Below are positions 10,114 through 21,746 of a stretch of 64,000 nucleotides of DNA, in pieces. Position numbers and translations under genes: made by a program. Position 1 is the first letter of the stretch. Each line of letters starts with the position of its first letter. The notes under the pieces are model-generated. The model did not search any database. It worked only from the letters and a program-made list of their open reading frames with translations, and was not told where the DNA came from. Source of the stretch: Dothistroma septosporum (taxonomy: Eukaryota > Ascomycota > Dothideomycetes > Mycosphaerellales > Mycosphaerellaceae). The stretch spans positions 682,001 to 746,000 of the forward strand of contig NBZP02000013.1 in assembly GCA_002236755.2 (NCBI GenBank), written 5' to 3'.

Positions 10114-11435
10114 ATGGCTGCGCATTCAGCTCAGCAATCTGGCCCATCGGACATGGAGCCGCCAAAGAAGAAGCAACGCTTGACGAGTGAACAGAAGCCT
10201 GCCATGCTGGTTCGAGAGATGCAAGATCCGGAGACGTAAGTAGGAAAAACACCCGGAGAGCGCGTCGGTATCTCGAGGCTACACACGTTGGCCGTGGTAA
10301 CATAGCCTAACCGCGAGCTAACATGTGTCATAGCTCGCTCGAAGTAGATCACATGATATTAGACTACCTTCTCTACCACGCGATCAACACCTGCCTTTCG
10401 AGCCGAGGTCATCAAACGAGCCATGACCAAATCGAGAGGCTTCTACTACAAGCAGACGAATTCCTCGCGCTATTCAAAAGCCGATATGGAAATTACGACT
10501 TCGATTCCGAAATGCGCTTTCGACAGCAGCTACTACAACTTGTCACCCTTTTCACGCAGCGCTTCACACAGAACTCCACAACACCTTCGAGGCAGTCTCT
10601 CGGGACGCTCCGCGAGCGCCATAAGGCTCGCGCCCGGCAATGGATTGGCAAGGCATCGCGGGTTCCCTCAGCAAACCTTGATACGCAAGCGTACGATGTC
10701 GAGTTCCCACTGCCGGTTGAAGATCTTGAGAGGAACAGAGCTCGGGTCCTGGAGGAGTTGGATATCCCGGCGGAGGACGACCTGTACGATGATGCGTTCT
10801 ACGGTACCCGCGCGTGCGTAAGCCTGCTAGATCTACTGCCCATATTCATGGGAGTATCAGCGCAGTGCAATGCGATGTACAACAGCAACATGAAGCAGAA
10901 CCTAATGCAGCTTGCGGCTGCATGGATGCTACAAGCTTGTCTCGAGCAATATCTCGTGTTTGGGGCGAGCGGCACTGACACAATTGACGAGGCCTTCGCC
11001 TGGGGATACAAGAAAAACGAATCTAATGATCATTCATCTCCGCAACGACACCAGTCCGAAAGCCGCGTGGCGAGTACTGTCCATAGAACGACTCAGGGCC
11101 ATGCAATGGACTCAGCAACGCACATTATCAACAACATGTTCGAAGGCGAAGCTGGGGCCGAAGTGGACGGATGGCAGGAGATCCGAGACGCAACGATCGA
11201 AGAATTGAATGCTTTCGCAAGCAGTCCCGCTTCATACTACGCACGCCAGGCGGGGCCTCACTCGTACGCACGCGCTGAGGAGGCCTTCCTCGACTACTTC
11301 AAAGCTCTCGCGCAGGGCATTTCACCACCCGTTCTCGTACAGCTTGAAAAGGGTATACTGGATGGAATGACTCAGGAGGAGACGCAAGACTTCATCAACG
11401 GTTGTGGGCTCGGATTCATGGACTTATTGGCATAG
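10114..11435 (+). CDS. Conserved-looking protein of unknown function, possibly nuclear
   Basis: Two exons, 10114-10235 and 10334-11435, coding 407 aa. Intron 10236-10333 has donor GTAAGT, a GCTAAC branch site and a CATAG acceptor, and the phase (2+1) joins cleanly into VDHMILDYLLYHAINTC. The N-terminal part carries EPPKKKQRL, a plausible nuclear localisation signal. The rest is largely helical, with no motif I can name, a disordered Ser/His/Arg-rich insert near 270-300 and an acidic C-terminus. Good codon structure over 1.1 kb on one strand and the clean intron make it a real gene. I do not recognise the family and propose no function. Confidence 0.75.
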
Positions 11436-11514
11436 ATGATGATCTGCGTACTGGATACCCTACGCACAAGCGCACCACGAATGAACCTGTACCTAGCGAG
11501 CCAACAAGCTCAAC

Positions 11515-11769
11515 ATGCCGGAATCTATCGCCACTGTTCCTCCCGAGATACACTCCGACACATACCTCCCGCACAACCCTATTGACCCCGCATCTGTACT
11601 TTCCCGCTCTCTTTCTTCATCGGGCTCTTGTCCTCCCGAATCGATCCAAGGTCCTCAGCAGTCTCTCTCGTACTCGCATACCCTTCTCATCTACCCGTGT
11701 CAACAACATCTTGAAGCTTCCGTTACAAACTTCGAACGGCGCTGGTGTCGTATGATGGCGAGGGAATGA
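11515..11769 (+). CDS. Small hypothetical ORF, possibly frameshifted near its end
   Basis: An 84-codon frame starts at an ATG in good context (TCAACATGCC), only 80 bp after the previous stop. It is Ser/Pro-rich and ends ...FERRWCRMMARE. Near 11748 a second frame opens with YDGEGMTVLDDGRDELPKAK and runs through an Arg/Ser-rich tail to a TGA at 11868-11870. That segment looks more like coding sequence than the actual end. A one-base slip or a missed intron between 11640 and 11750 could join the two into a protein of about 120 aa. No family was recognised. It could also be the 3' UTR of the gene before it. Confidence 0.3.
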   Translation: MPESIATVPPEIHSDTYLPHNPIDPASVLSRSLSSSGSCPPESIQGPQQSLSYSHTLLIYPCQQHLEASVTNFERRWCRMMARE

Positions 11770-12172
11770 CCGTTCTGGACGATGGCCGAGATGAGCTACC
11801 AAAGGCTAAAGCGCGGTGGCGAAAGAGGTCGTTGTCGAGGTCCGTCTCGAGTCGTTCGAGGTCTTGTTGAGAAAGTCATTTGACGCTTCGGGTTATGCCT
11901 TCGATGTCAGCCATGGAGCTGCCACAGGTTGGACTACTGTATGCCTGGCTAAATGTTACCACGCAGGCGATGGGAAGCAGTGGCTCGAATATTTGTGTTG
12001 TTGCATTCCGCATCTGAGGATGAGATGAAATGCATCGTTGGCAATTTGACGATGATGATACCATACAGCTCTTCGTTCTTACACACCGCAGTACTAACTT
12101 TGACAACAATGTGACCAATGGCATGTTCGGATAACTATCAAGGTACACATTATCAATGCATCATATACGTGT

Positions 12173-14434
12173 CTACTTGCTCCACCAGTATCCGGTAAGC
12201 GAACTTTTCGTCCTCCCGCCAGGTTTTCTGTTGCCAGCAGGGGCCACAATATTGCCATTTGTGTGAATGACACCATTCGGCTTCCGCTCTTCCGTCAAAA
12301 GCTTCCATAACTCGCCTATTGTGATGCGTTGAATGGGCAGCATGCTGTACTGGAGACTGTACAGGTTCTTTCGGTGGATAGGCGGAACAAACTGACCAGA
12401 TACTAGGCATAGGAAGACCCGCGGCGAGAGGTAGTGCTTTCGTAATCGGTGCCCAAGCTGGTTGTACTGAGAGAAAGTCTGCGATAGCGGTAGGGCGATT
12501 GACTGTGCGGATTTGTCAGCTTCGCGGTCACGACAATGAGACGCTGACTCGACCATACCTTCAGCTTGACGTAAGAGGTGGGCGCAGTACTCAACTGCTG
12601 TTCTGAAGCCGAAATCAACGCGCGAGGGTTATCTTGTAGCTCAAAGCGAATGCCACCTGGTAAACGCCGAGAGTCCTTGATGCGCAGCATAAGCGCGAAG
12701 AGTGGAAAGTGATTAAGACATGCCAACCAGGTGTCGAGAGCAGCCTTCAGGGCGATGATCGCCATTCTTGCGCCGGCGAACGTGGCGTAGAAGACCGCCA
12801 CTGTTGGTAGGAGAAAGACGATCAAGGTGAAGAGAATCGTGCCCAGAAGTAGCTGATCCAAATCATAGTCGCAGCTGTCGATGCGGTTCCGCAAGACGTT
12901 CCGCTTCTTCCCCCGGAACAGGTGGAACAGGGAAATAATGATCGTGAGCTGCCAGTTGTATATGCGCGCCGAGGCAATGTAGAACGAGTAGATGTGGATC
13001 GTGAGCACCGATAGCAAGTCCGAGAACATCGCAATCGGGAGACTTGCACCAGCGAAGCTCGAGACGCCGATCAGTCGAACGATGACAGGCAGCGACGGTC
13101 GTAGCTGAGACATGCATCCGCTCCAATAGTCAATAACCCAGAGGAAAAGATCACCAAGGAAGGTCGCTAGTTCTGTATTAAGCTTAAGGCCTGCTGGAAA
13201 GTCCATGAGCCAGGTAAGCATTCGTTGCAGTCCTTCGATCGAGTAGTTGTTCATGATGCTGTCCATTTGTCCTGCCACGAAGTCCACGTTCTCGATGATG
13301 TACGACCCCAGGGCTATGCCAATGATGACATCGTTGGCGACCAGCCAAAGACTGTTAAAGAATCGGATGTAGTCTGGGTGACTATTCGTGATGCTCTCCC
13401 AGTCATTTCTCCGTTTGTGCAACGTCATGTATTGATCAGGCCAGTAGCAAAACTGCTGCAAGCGGATGTCAACCTGCTGTGCCGTGGCTGAAATATCCTT
13501 CAAGGCTGCGTTTCCAAATGGCCTCCAGTCGAGCAGCATAAGCAGTCCTTCGGCACCGACTCGAAGGACCATCAGGTACAGTATAAACATCTGATAGGCA
13601 AACGGACCTACATGATGCTTCAGAGTCTGCTTTGACCACAGTAAGGAGAAGTCCCACAGAGTCGAGGCAGACTCAACCATCCGTTCGCTCACACTCATTG
13701 TTCGCTTGATTCTCACGCCAACCATTGCAATGTTCTCCTGCATAAGTGCATCGAGCTCCGTAGAGCAGTTGATTTGGATGATGATGGTGTTCAGCGCTAG
13801 CTCTTTCTCTGTTCGCGCGTGATGAATTACGGTATGCTTCCTCAGCTTCTTCACGAGCTTCTCTTTCCTCCTTCGTTCGACTTCTTCATCTTGATCGATT
13901 CTGTCGAATGGTGGCACGCTTCCGAAAGCGCCCGATTTGTCTTCGAGAGCCAGTGAAATGGGCGTCAGAGACAGGTACTGCATACGATTGGGGTCTGGTC
14001 GATCGAAGCTGACGATCTGTATGGTCATCGGTGCACTACGCGGACAGTCTACTCGCGGGATGTAGCTGCGCGACACCGTATGTAGTGACAAGGCTTTCGG
14101 ATCGAATGTTTCCACCACACTTTCGGCGTTCAGCGTGCCAAGGACTTGGAGTGACTTGTCACCGCAGTGGAAGAGGATCTTATCGACGGAGTGGGGACTG
14201 CCTCGGAACAGCGTTCGCATGCGTAAGGCATAGTCGACGTTTTTGGCCTGGCTGCCTGTCAAGCGGGTGTCGTTGTCAATCGCGATCAGCACTTACATCG
14301 ACTCCTTGTAGTACGCCCACCACCAATACATCCAACTCTGAATTCCTCCATCCTACCAAGACCCCCGGGATGTCATCTCTTGGCGCATCGGAAGGCCAGA
14401 ATACGCGCATCAACCCATGGCTGCGGGTGGTCAT
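12173..14434 (-). CDS. GPI1: GPI-GlcNAc transferase complex subunit Gpi1/PIG-Q
   Basis: Three exons on the minus strand: 14434-14297, 14247-12559 and 12478-12173, 710 aa. Introns are 49 nt (donor GTAAGT) and 80 nt (donor GTATGG), and all joins are in phase. The start MTTRSHGLMRVFWPSDAPR leads into GVLVGWRNSELDVLVV, as in fungal Gpi1. The core contains DRPDPNRMQYLSLTPISLAL, then ATAQQVDIRLQQFCYWPDQY, the diagnostic Gpi1 block, and several membrane segments at about 230-260, 320-345, 430-470 and 495-530. Exon 3 encodes SPRVFLCLVSGQFVPPIHRK, the conserved tail. The protein is a membrane subunit of the ER enzyme that adds GlcNAc to phosphatidylinositol, the first step of GPI-anchor synthesis. A small two-TM gene ends only 18 bp upstream on the same strand. 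Confidence 0.93.
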
Positions 14435-14452
14435 GCTCCCATTGCGCAAAGA

Positions 14453-15076
14453 CTAGAACGACCCTCTGCGCCGGAGCTGCTCCCTGGCGGATACGCCTGA
14501 CTCTTGTGTGCGAGGGTGCTGGTGATCAAAGTCAGTCGAAAGATCGTGTGCTGTGAGCAGACCTGGCAGACTGACGAGTTCGGCTTCGCGTGCTGCAATG
14601 CGCTCGATGGGGATGACAATAAGCACGAAGAACAGGGACAGAATGGCGAAGCCCTTGGCGGCGCGTGTCTATAACGCTCATCAGTCGAGATATCACTGCG
14701 TTCGTTGTATGTCCATTCTTACTACAACTCCGTGATCCCAGGCAAACACTGCAAGCTCATACAGCTGAGTGATGAGATCCCAGCGGGCGGTGATGTATCC
14801 AGCGACGAAGATGCCAACGATGGGGAAGGAGAAGGGGTGCATAAAGATCCTGAGGAGGCTCCGTGCTTGTCAGCCACATGTCACAGTCCAGGTGCTGTTG
14901 CCTCGTTGGCGGGTCCGGCGGGTAGTGCTGCGCGGTGATGTTCGCGCGGTGTGCAGGTGGAGCGGAGTCCAGGTGGTGTTGTGGCCGCAGAAGGTGTGGC
15001 TGTGTCCAGGTCGCTATCTCTCACTGGCCAGTCCTGGATATTGTGGTCCTGCGGCTATGATGGCGTCTCCAGACAT
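14453..15076 (-). CDS. Small two-TM membrane protein directly upstream of GPI1
   Basis: Three exons on the minus strand: 15076-15025, 14865-14723 and 14668-14453, 136 aa. Introns are 14866-15024 (donor GTGAGA, acceptor ACAAG) and 14669-14722 (donor GTAAGA, acceptor TATAG). Every join keeps phase. The protein begins MSGDAIIAAGPQYPGLA. It has a first hydrophobic segment around MHPFSFPIVGIFVAGYITAR and a second around AKGFAILSLFFVLIVIPIER, then a polar tail ending QLRRRGSF. Its TAG (14453-14455) is 18 bp before the GPI1 ATG, so the two may share a transcript or have strongly overlapping UTRs. I do not know a named family. The membrane topology and neighbour make an ER role an attractive guess only. 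The 159-nt first intron is the weakest part of the model. Confidence 0.65.
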
Positions 15077-15539
15077 GGCGACGGCGGCGCAGGAAAGCAA
15101 TCGAGACTTCGAGGACGATTGGAGGTCGAAGCTAAGAGACGCGCGCCAAGCAAAATGCGTCGTTGATGATTAAGATGCGTGCGCGTGCCACCCCTGCCAG
15201 TCGCGTTCCTCTATTCGGAGGGCGATATTTTGAACGGCACTCACACTTTCGCCTGCACATCAACTTGCAGTCCAACGGACTTAGCCTGATACTTGCACGG
15301 AACGACTGAACAACTTAGTGCCAAATGAGCGTCGTCCTCTGCTAGGCTGTGGCGATATCCGATCATCTTCAACAAAGGCTTACGCGACGAACGACGGCTG
15401 CAAACTCTCAAAGCCACCTGCTTTGCAGAAGATCGTCTCCAAAAGATATCAGCGCCACACGTCAACACGGCTGGAACTGCCATCGCACGGTGACCAGGTT
15501 TGAAGTGTCCGACTGAAGGCAGCGCCTTCGCGCGCCAAA
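15077..15539. promoter_or_regulatory. Divergent promoter between small TM gene and NUP42
   Basis: 463 bp separate two divergent start codons, so the region must hold both promoters. No TATA box is obvious. No supported ORF lies in it: the minus-strand frames that cross it are shadows of NUP42. The extent is inferred from the flanking genes. Confidence 0.5.
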
Positions 15540-17752
15540 ATGGTTGTCTGCAAATTCTTCCAGCAGGGCAACTGCAGGTTCGGGGGTAGCAAAAATGCCG
15601 GACTACATAGGGATATCCAAATGGCTGAGACTGTGTAGATGGCTGCAAATTCGAACATCCAGGAAGCAATAGAGGCTATGACTCGAACGCAAACTCGAAT
15701 TTGAACAGCAATCGATTTGCTCCCCTCTCTGGACAAGGTCACAGCCAGGGAGCTGGCGGTCGATCGGGTGCAACATATGGCGGTAAGTGAATCCGCCATG
15801 TCGTCAGGGACCTTTGCAATGAGGCCATCGTGTCGCGTTTCGGAAAGTGCCGGTCTCAGATCCATTGACACCAACTTACAACTCGCGTATGCTGCATCAC
15901 TACAACAACAAACGCACAGGGTGTCGTACCGATATCGGGGAATCGCAGCTAACGGCCATACAGCACAATCTGAACCGTGAGCTCTACCACGGACACAAGC
16001 CCTACCAGAGTTAATGTTGACGAGTCTCACAGCTTCAACGTCACAAATGCGGGTATTAGGCAAGACCTGAGCAGCATATCCGGAGCTGATCCACCTGGAG
16101 ACCGCCCAATATGGCCACTCTCTTGTTACGCGCCTGGCAACAAGCCACCTCGGCAGCTGATAGAGGGGCTCCTCGAACAGAGTCCGGAGGAGATGCGACT
16201 GAAGTACTACCTTGCGAGAGCTGCTGGCAGCGAGCAAGAATATGTATGCGAAGCAATCGGTGACAGAGCTGAGCCGCAGCTGACGTGTGAGCAGGCAAAC
16301 CACGAACGAGACCTGTTGAGTCAGGTCGAACAAAAGACTCAGACGATCTTGAACGATGTCGAGGGTGCGAAGAAGTATATCGTTGACGGCAAGTACGAGC
16401 ATCCGAATCGACAAGATATGGAGAATAAGCCAACCCAGCCCTGGAACCAATCGGGACCTACTGGCGGTCTTGGACAGCCTTCTGGGCAGACATCTGCGTT
16501 TGGCGCACCGTCAGCAACTGTTGCAGGACGTGGATTCGGCCAGAATTCGTCATTGGGTGGTGGTACTGCCTTCGGCAAACCGTCGAGACCCGGCTTTGGC
16601 CAAGCGTCACAGCTAGGCGGAAGTGGCGGTGGATTTGGTCAACCATCGGCTCTGGGCGGCGGCGGCGGGTTCGGGCAGGCATCAAATATGGGCGCAAAAC
16701 CAAGTCCTTTCAGTGCACCATCACAGCCTGGATTTGGCCAGTCCGGCTTCGGTGCGGCAGCCAAGCCGTCTCCCTTTGCGGCACCAGCAGCAGCGCCAGC
16801 GCCAGCTTTCGGAAGCTCGACGGCCTTTGGCGCAAGTGCCAACAAACCCTCACCTTTTAGCAGTCCACATCCCGCTCAAAGTGGCGGCACCGCATTTGGT
16901 CAACCCTCAGCTTTTAGCCCGGCAAGCAGACCGTCACCCTTCGCTGCAGAGAAACCGTCCGCCGGCTTTGCGGGCACTACTGCGAATCCTTCGTCTTTCG
17001 GGCAGAAACCAGCTTTCGGTCAATCCGGTTTTGGCTCATCGTCAGGGGGAGCATTCGGAAGCTTCGGCCTGCCCGATCAAACTCACCATCAAGCTGCTAA
17101 TACGGGAGCATTTGGCGCACCTACTCAACCTGCTGCGACGGGGGCATTTGGCGTCCCTACACAGCAAGCAGCAACAGGTGGGTTCGGCGCTCCCCCTCAA
17201 CCTGCAACGGGTATTGGTGCTCCATCACAGCCTGCTAAGACGAGTGCATTTGGTGCTCCAACCCAGCCAGCGACCTTGGGCTTCGGCGCTTCCTCTCAAC
17301 CAGCCGCCACATCAGGCTTTGGCGCTCCACTTCAGTCCGCAACATCAGGCTTCGGCGCTCCCAGCCAGCACGCCGCAACAAGCGGGTTCGGCAGTACAAG
17401 CCAACAAAGTACGGCTCCCAACATCCCAACAGCTGACGAGCCTCTGCCTACCCACTGGCATGGCATGCAGGTAATCCCGGACGAGAAAGAGCCAAGAAAG
17501 ATTGGCTTATACATGAAACACTCACCGATTGAGGGCAATCCCAACTATCAGAAGATGGAACGAATCTGGTTCCCGCATAACAACTACGGCAAAGAGAACC
17601 CGGACGCAGAGCCTCCTAGAGAGGTGTTGGAAAGTGAGTTGGGAAGACATTTGAAGGAATTGTACGATTTTGTGAAGACGAATGGGGCGTTCAAGGATGG
17701 GGTTGTGCCTGAGATTCCACCGAAGAGAGAGTGGGTTAGTTGGGATTTCTAG
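15540..17752 (+). CDS. NUP42: Nucleoporin Nup42/Rip1-like, CCCH finger plus FG repeats
   Basis: Exon 1 is 15540-15585 and exon 2 is 15639-15782; the intron 15586-15638 splits the zinc finger. Joined, they give CKFFQQGNC-RFGDGC-KFEH, a perfect C-x7-C-x5-C-x3-H finger. Exon 2 ends at a GTAAGT donor at 15783. The main exon then reads SFNVTNAGIRQDL, a helical block with the conserved GAKKYIVDGKYEHPNR, and then about 300 residues of FG, GFG and AFG repeats (roughly 16480-17400), closing with EPRKIGLYMKHSPIEGNPNY and an acidic tail. Two models fit phase after 15782: a 13-nt micro-exon 15964-15976 plus an exon from 16033 (640 aa), or one exon from 16011 (643 aa). Nup42 sits on the cytoplasmic face of the pore and helps mRNA export with Gle1 and Dbp5 (family knowledge). 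Confidence 0.85.
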
Positions 17753-20700
17753 GTAAAGAGGACATTGGCTGTGGAAGGTAGGCGAATGTCAAAGCAGGCT
17801 CTGTAATCCATACGCATAAGAGTGCTACCAGCTTTGAAGTTGAAGTATCACGAGCGACCTCTGCGGGCGGAAGGTGCTGAGTTGGTGCGACTTGCACGGA
17901 CGTCTTTCCTTCCGAGAATGACAGGAGCGAGAGTTGACCTCCAGTGACACGACACGCATTTCGACTACGGCCGCCATGGAAGTAGCTATTTAGTACCTCC
18001 TTGATACGCCCTTGACTGTACCACAGCATTTTGCGCACAATCGTTCCGGAGTCGGTCGCATGCCCGTGCCCTGCGGCCAGGGGAGAGTTACGCTGTTCTG
18101 ACGATATGTCGTGCTCTCATGCAGATAATGCTGTCACGGGGACGGAACTCTGACCGAGAACAGCGTTCAGGTTGTGAAGCTACTGCCCCTGTTGCCATGT
18201 GGTGCCCAAGTACCGACCTTTTTCGCTCGCCGCTGCATGAAACTGCTTACGATACTTTGAGGCTGAAGCTCTCTCGTGGCATTGTGTTTGTTGCCAAAAT
18301 GTCTTGGCAATGTCCGTGAGGCCCCAGTGTGAATGGTTGTTCGGTAGCATAGGATGCTGGATGTTGTGCTCTGGGATCCATAATCGGACTACACAATGAC
18401 AGCTTTGGGTCTTCGCTTCTGGTGCCGTTATGTGAAGGGGTTGCGTGTCTGGTGCGATGCGACGAGGAGTAAATGTGTACTTGCTAATACTGCACTACAA
18501 TGACTCTGTGAAGACCGGCATTGGACGCGAGTGCTCCGGGCCTGGAATCAGTCGAACGCGCACCCCGCTGAATGCGGTTTGTCAAATCTGTGCGTAGTGA
18601 CTGGTTGAGCGTTGCTTCGATGCTGAGACGTACCAAGCGACTTCTCATGCGAGGTCATTCATCGCCGATGAGTAATCTGCGGTATACCCGCTGTTCACTG
18701 GGCTTAAGTAAAACGAGCTTCTCCATGCACTCGACACTTTGAGACCTTCATCTTCAATGCTGCATTATCGGACATTGTCCACGGGCCAATGAAAGTCTTG
18801 GAGCCGGTTCGTAGGACAGCTTCGTCGGCACATATCCCTGCATACATTTCCAACGAATGTCGTGGAATTGAAGGCTGCTGACGGCGTTGGTTCCATGTCG
18901 ATGTTCACGCTCCGACCGATGTCTGTCTCGCATGGCATTTACGGTGTCTGCAAGGATCGACTGTGATGTGTCGAAGCTTCACTGACGCACTTCGGCAATT
19001 GGAATCCAAGGCGGAGTTGTTCGTTGAGACCCCTCAGAAGAATTAGTGGATTCCCCAGAAGAGGAGTCCACGGAGTACTGCTTACGTAGGTCCCATGGCC
19101 TCAATGGTCTCGGTGAAGCTCTGCAGAGTACCTTGGTGCTAACAATCTCCCAGATTGTTGTGTCCACGACGGTCTGTCCTGCAAGGGTCCCTGCATATAT
19201 TTCATCAATACAATACCCGATGTTTACTCAGACTAATTTTCGAAGCCACAGTGGAAGCTCACGGCTTACTGATGTCTGGCGCACCCATCGTGAGCGATGA
19301 TCGGCCGCCATGGCATTACATATTGAAATGTTGTGTTCCAGATCAGTAAAGTGACATTCAGTACGTCGCGACAGCTTTTCAAGGAGTGGTTGCCCAAAGG
19401 TCATCGGCTCGTTTTCGTGAACAGTACGGCATCGTTGCTGGTGACATGAATAGTTCGAGCGGTGCTCAGAAACCCTTCAGTCGCAGGTGTAGGTATTGAG
19501 ATATCGGGGTGCATCGTGTCAGTGGCTGATACACTGCGTTGTAGAGTAGATTGCCGCTGTCAGGAGTTCCTGACGGGACAGTCCCAGGTCGTCAGCCGCC
19601 TTTGAAGGGGGGGTCGGCTCGCGCAAGAAGAGAGTGGGCACTCAGAAAACCTCGAAATCGCACGGGCCATGCAAAGTAAACGCGCCGTGATTATCAAGGG
19701 AGAGTTCTACCGTCGTCCCAGATTCCAGGCCGATCTCCAGTGAACCCGGAGAATGTAGACCGGAGAAGCCATGTCCGTATGTTGGCGAATTGTTATGCGT
19801 GCGTTGTGCAACAACACATCTCTCGTATTCTTGTGAGTCTTGCAAGAAGCATGAGCCCGTGGCGAGTACCGATTGTCAATGCATCTTCATCGATTCTCAA
19901 TGCTCGCTGTCCGTAATGCTCCTGCCACAAATGGCAACATTGTCGAAGCGTGGTCAAGACTGGCGATAAGTGACGACGAAAGCCGACTCGTGTGCCATGT
20001 CGTTCATGTTCTCAGATGCTATTCATCGAACATGCAGCCTTTAGCGTGTATTCCTGCTTTGGGGCACATCCTGAGACGTCAGAAAAGGCAGGTAATTCGA
20101 GGCAGATCAGCGCCCGTTGTGACACAAGAGCATCCTCGTCGCAGGTTCTCCGCTCCCAGCAAGCTAGCTCAGATCTCTGCCCTGGTCGTAGTGCCTGCCT
20201 GCAGAGCTAAGATCTTAGCTGCATCTAGCGTGGGTTTCGAACAACTCTATTGGTGTTCCACATCCTTCGCTGCACTGTGCCTCCCACGATACGAGCCATC
20301 AGTACCGCGAGGCGGGCCATACTTGTCTCGTGTGGACGATTCGAGCAATTGCATTGCAGTGCATGGAATGGCGACCGGTACTGAAGGCAATGCCAGCTTG
20401 TAAGCGATCACAGGCTAAGTGCAATCCCACAGATCTCTTTTCGTCGGTACCATTACTCTGGCGTCCTTCAATCTCGATCGAGCCAAAACAATCACGTTGT
20501 AGATGAGGTGGCACCGGGTGGGATTTTTGCCTGTTGTACCCGTGCGAGGAATGTGTTACCTGGTTTTTCAAAAGTGCATGTGCTCGTGCCACTGGCAGTT
20601 TCCCGAAGCCCTGACTTCTACCAGCTTGGACGATGAACGGGTACTCGCGGCCGCTGCTGAAGGTCGATAACCTTAGGCAACTATCCGAAGCCTTTGAGAC

Positions 20701-21746
20701 GCTGCTGTGGCACCCTGTCGCGTGCAGACGTATGTGCTCAACGGCGTGAGCCGTAGGTGAGGCCCGGTCAGTGTTCTCGTCCGTGGAACATGCCTGTTGA
20801 AGCGCGCCACGCGCGGCAAAATAGTGATTGCTGGCTGCCGCACCTCTTCTCAGCACTGCAGATTCTTGTGGAGACAGAGCAACCACGACAACTCATTCTC
20901 CCATCTCAACCAATTCTCATGATGTCGTGATACTGCTCAGCCGCGTTGGTTCCACTATCATGCTCCATTTTGCCGCCTCTGTTACCGACCAAGTAGTTGT
21001 CCCAGTCCGTCTTGCTAATACTGCAGGTTGGCGAAATGTTTGGCACGGTACTCTCATTGCGGCGTTGTCCGTCATCCAGGCTGTCGGATTTTGTCAAAGA
21101 GCTTTGACGGCGCCAGCAGTCAAGTTGGCGACTCGACCATAATCACTGCAACTATCGAGTTTGATTGCATATGCAGACGTTACAGGCTTGACCAGACATC
21201 ACCGAGAGGCGTTGATGAGTTGGCCAGCTATCAGTATTTCGGCCGAATCATTCCCGTAGAGCCGTCCTCCGCAGGGCGGGGTCGCAGATAGCGCAGTCGT
21301 CGGACCTGGAGAATGGTGCCACAGCGTGTAAAGACCTGAAGTGATACAGAGATGTCGGAGATGCGAGCCTGTAAGTTGACAGCGGCTAGCCACTTTGCAG
21401 GCTTTCGAGGACTGTGTTACGCAGCTGCTGTGTACGCCAATCTCCTCCATACTTTTGCTTAAGGCATGCGATCAATGTCAATGAGGGGAAACCTTGGTTG
21501 CTCACGCCGTTCGTCAGCCTGTCCTTGTGTGTGCCTCAATACCCCCTACACTAGCGCCTTGATATACAGAAGTTATTGACTGAATGCATGCAGCTCTTCT
21601 CTTCGACCTATCGAAGTTCGTGATGGGAGGTCGGTCATGGAGGTTGTTTGGAGTAGTCACGGACAGTACGATGAGACAACACTATCTTTACGAGGCTGTA
21701 TCGTTGGAGGCGGTGCCTGTCGGTGGGTGCTCTCAGCATGTAAGTC
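17753..21746. other. 4-kb gene-poor stretch
   Basis: Between the NUP42 stop and the stop of the RRM gene. Longer frames here (20299-20886 minus, 19873-20403 plus, 19642-19845 minus) lack supporting starts, splice structure or domains. Base composition looks similar to the surroundings, not AT-rich, so there is no strong sign of mutated transposons. I found no terminal repeats, reverse transcriptase or transposase motifs. Some short frames near 19630-19850 have protein-like composition and could be remnants. Confidence 0.4.

Noticed and set aside
15449..16450. 333-codon minus-strand open frame
   Set aside because: It lies opposite the start of NUP42, begins in the last coding exons, has no domain, and is a shadow of the real gene on the plus strand.
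18830..19215. Similar phrases TCCCTGCATACATTTC and TCCCTGCATATATTTC about 350 bp apart
   Set aside because: Similarity does not extend beyond about 16 bp; no repeat unit or transposon end could be defined.
20228..20245. B-box-like GGTTTCGAAC as a tRNA hint
   Set aside because: The match is imperfect, there is no A box at the right distance and no cloverleaf can be formed. No tRNA was found elsewhere either.
20299..20886. 195-codon minus-strand frame in a gene-poor region
   Set aside because: It opens at GTG with no in-frame ATG until near the end, no domain, no splice sites with matching phase.
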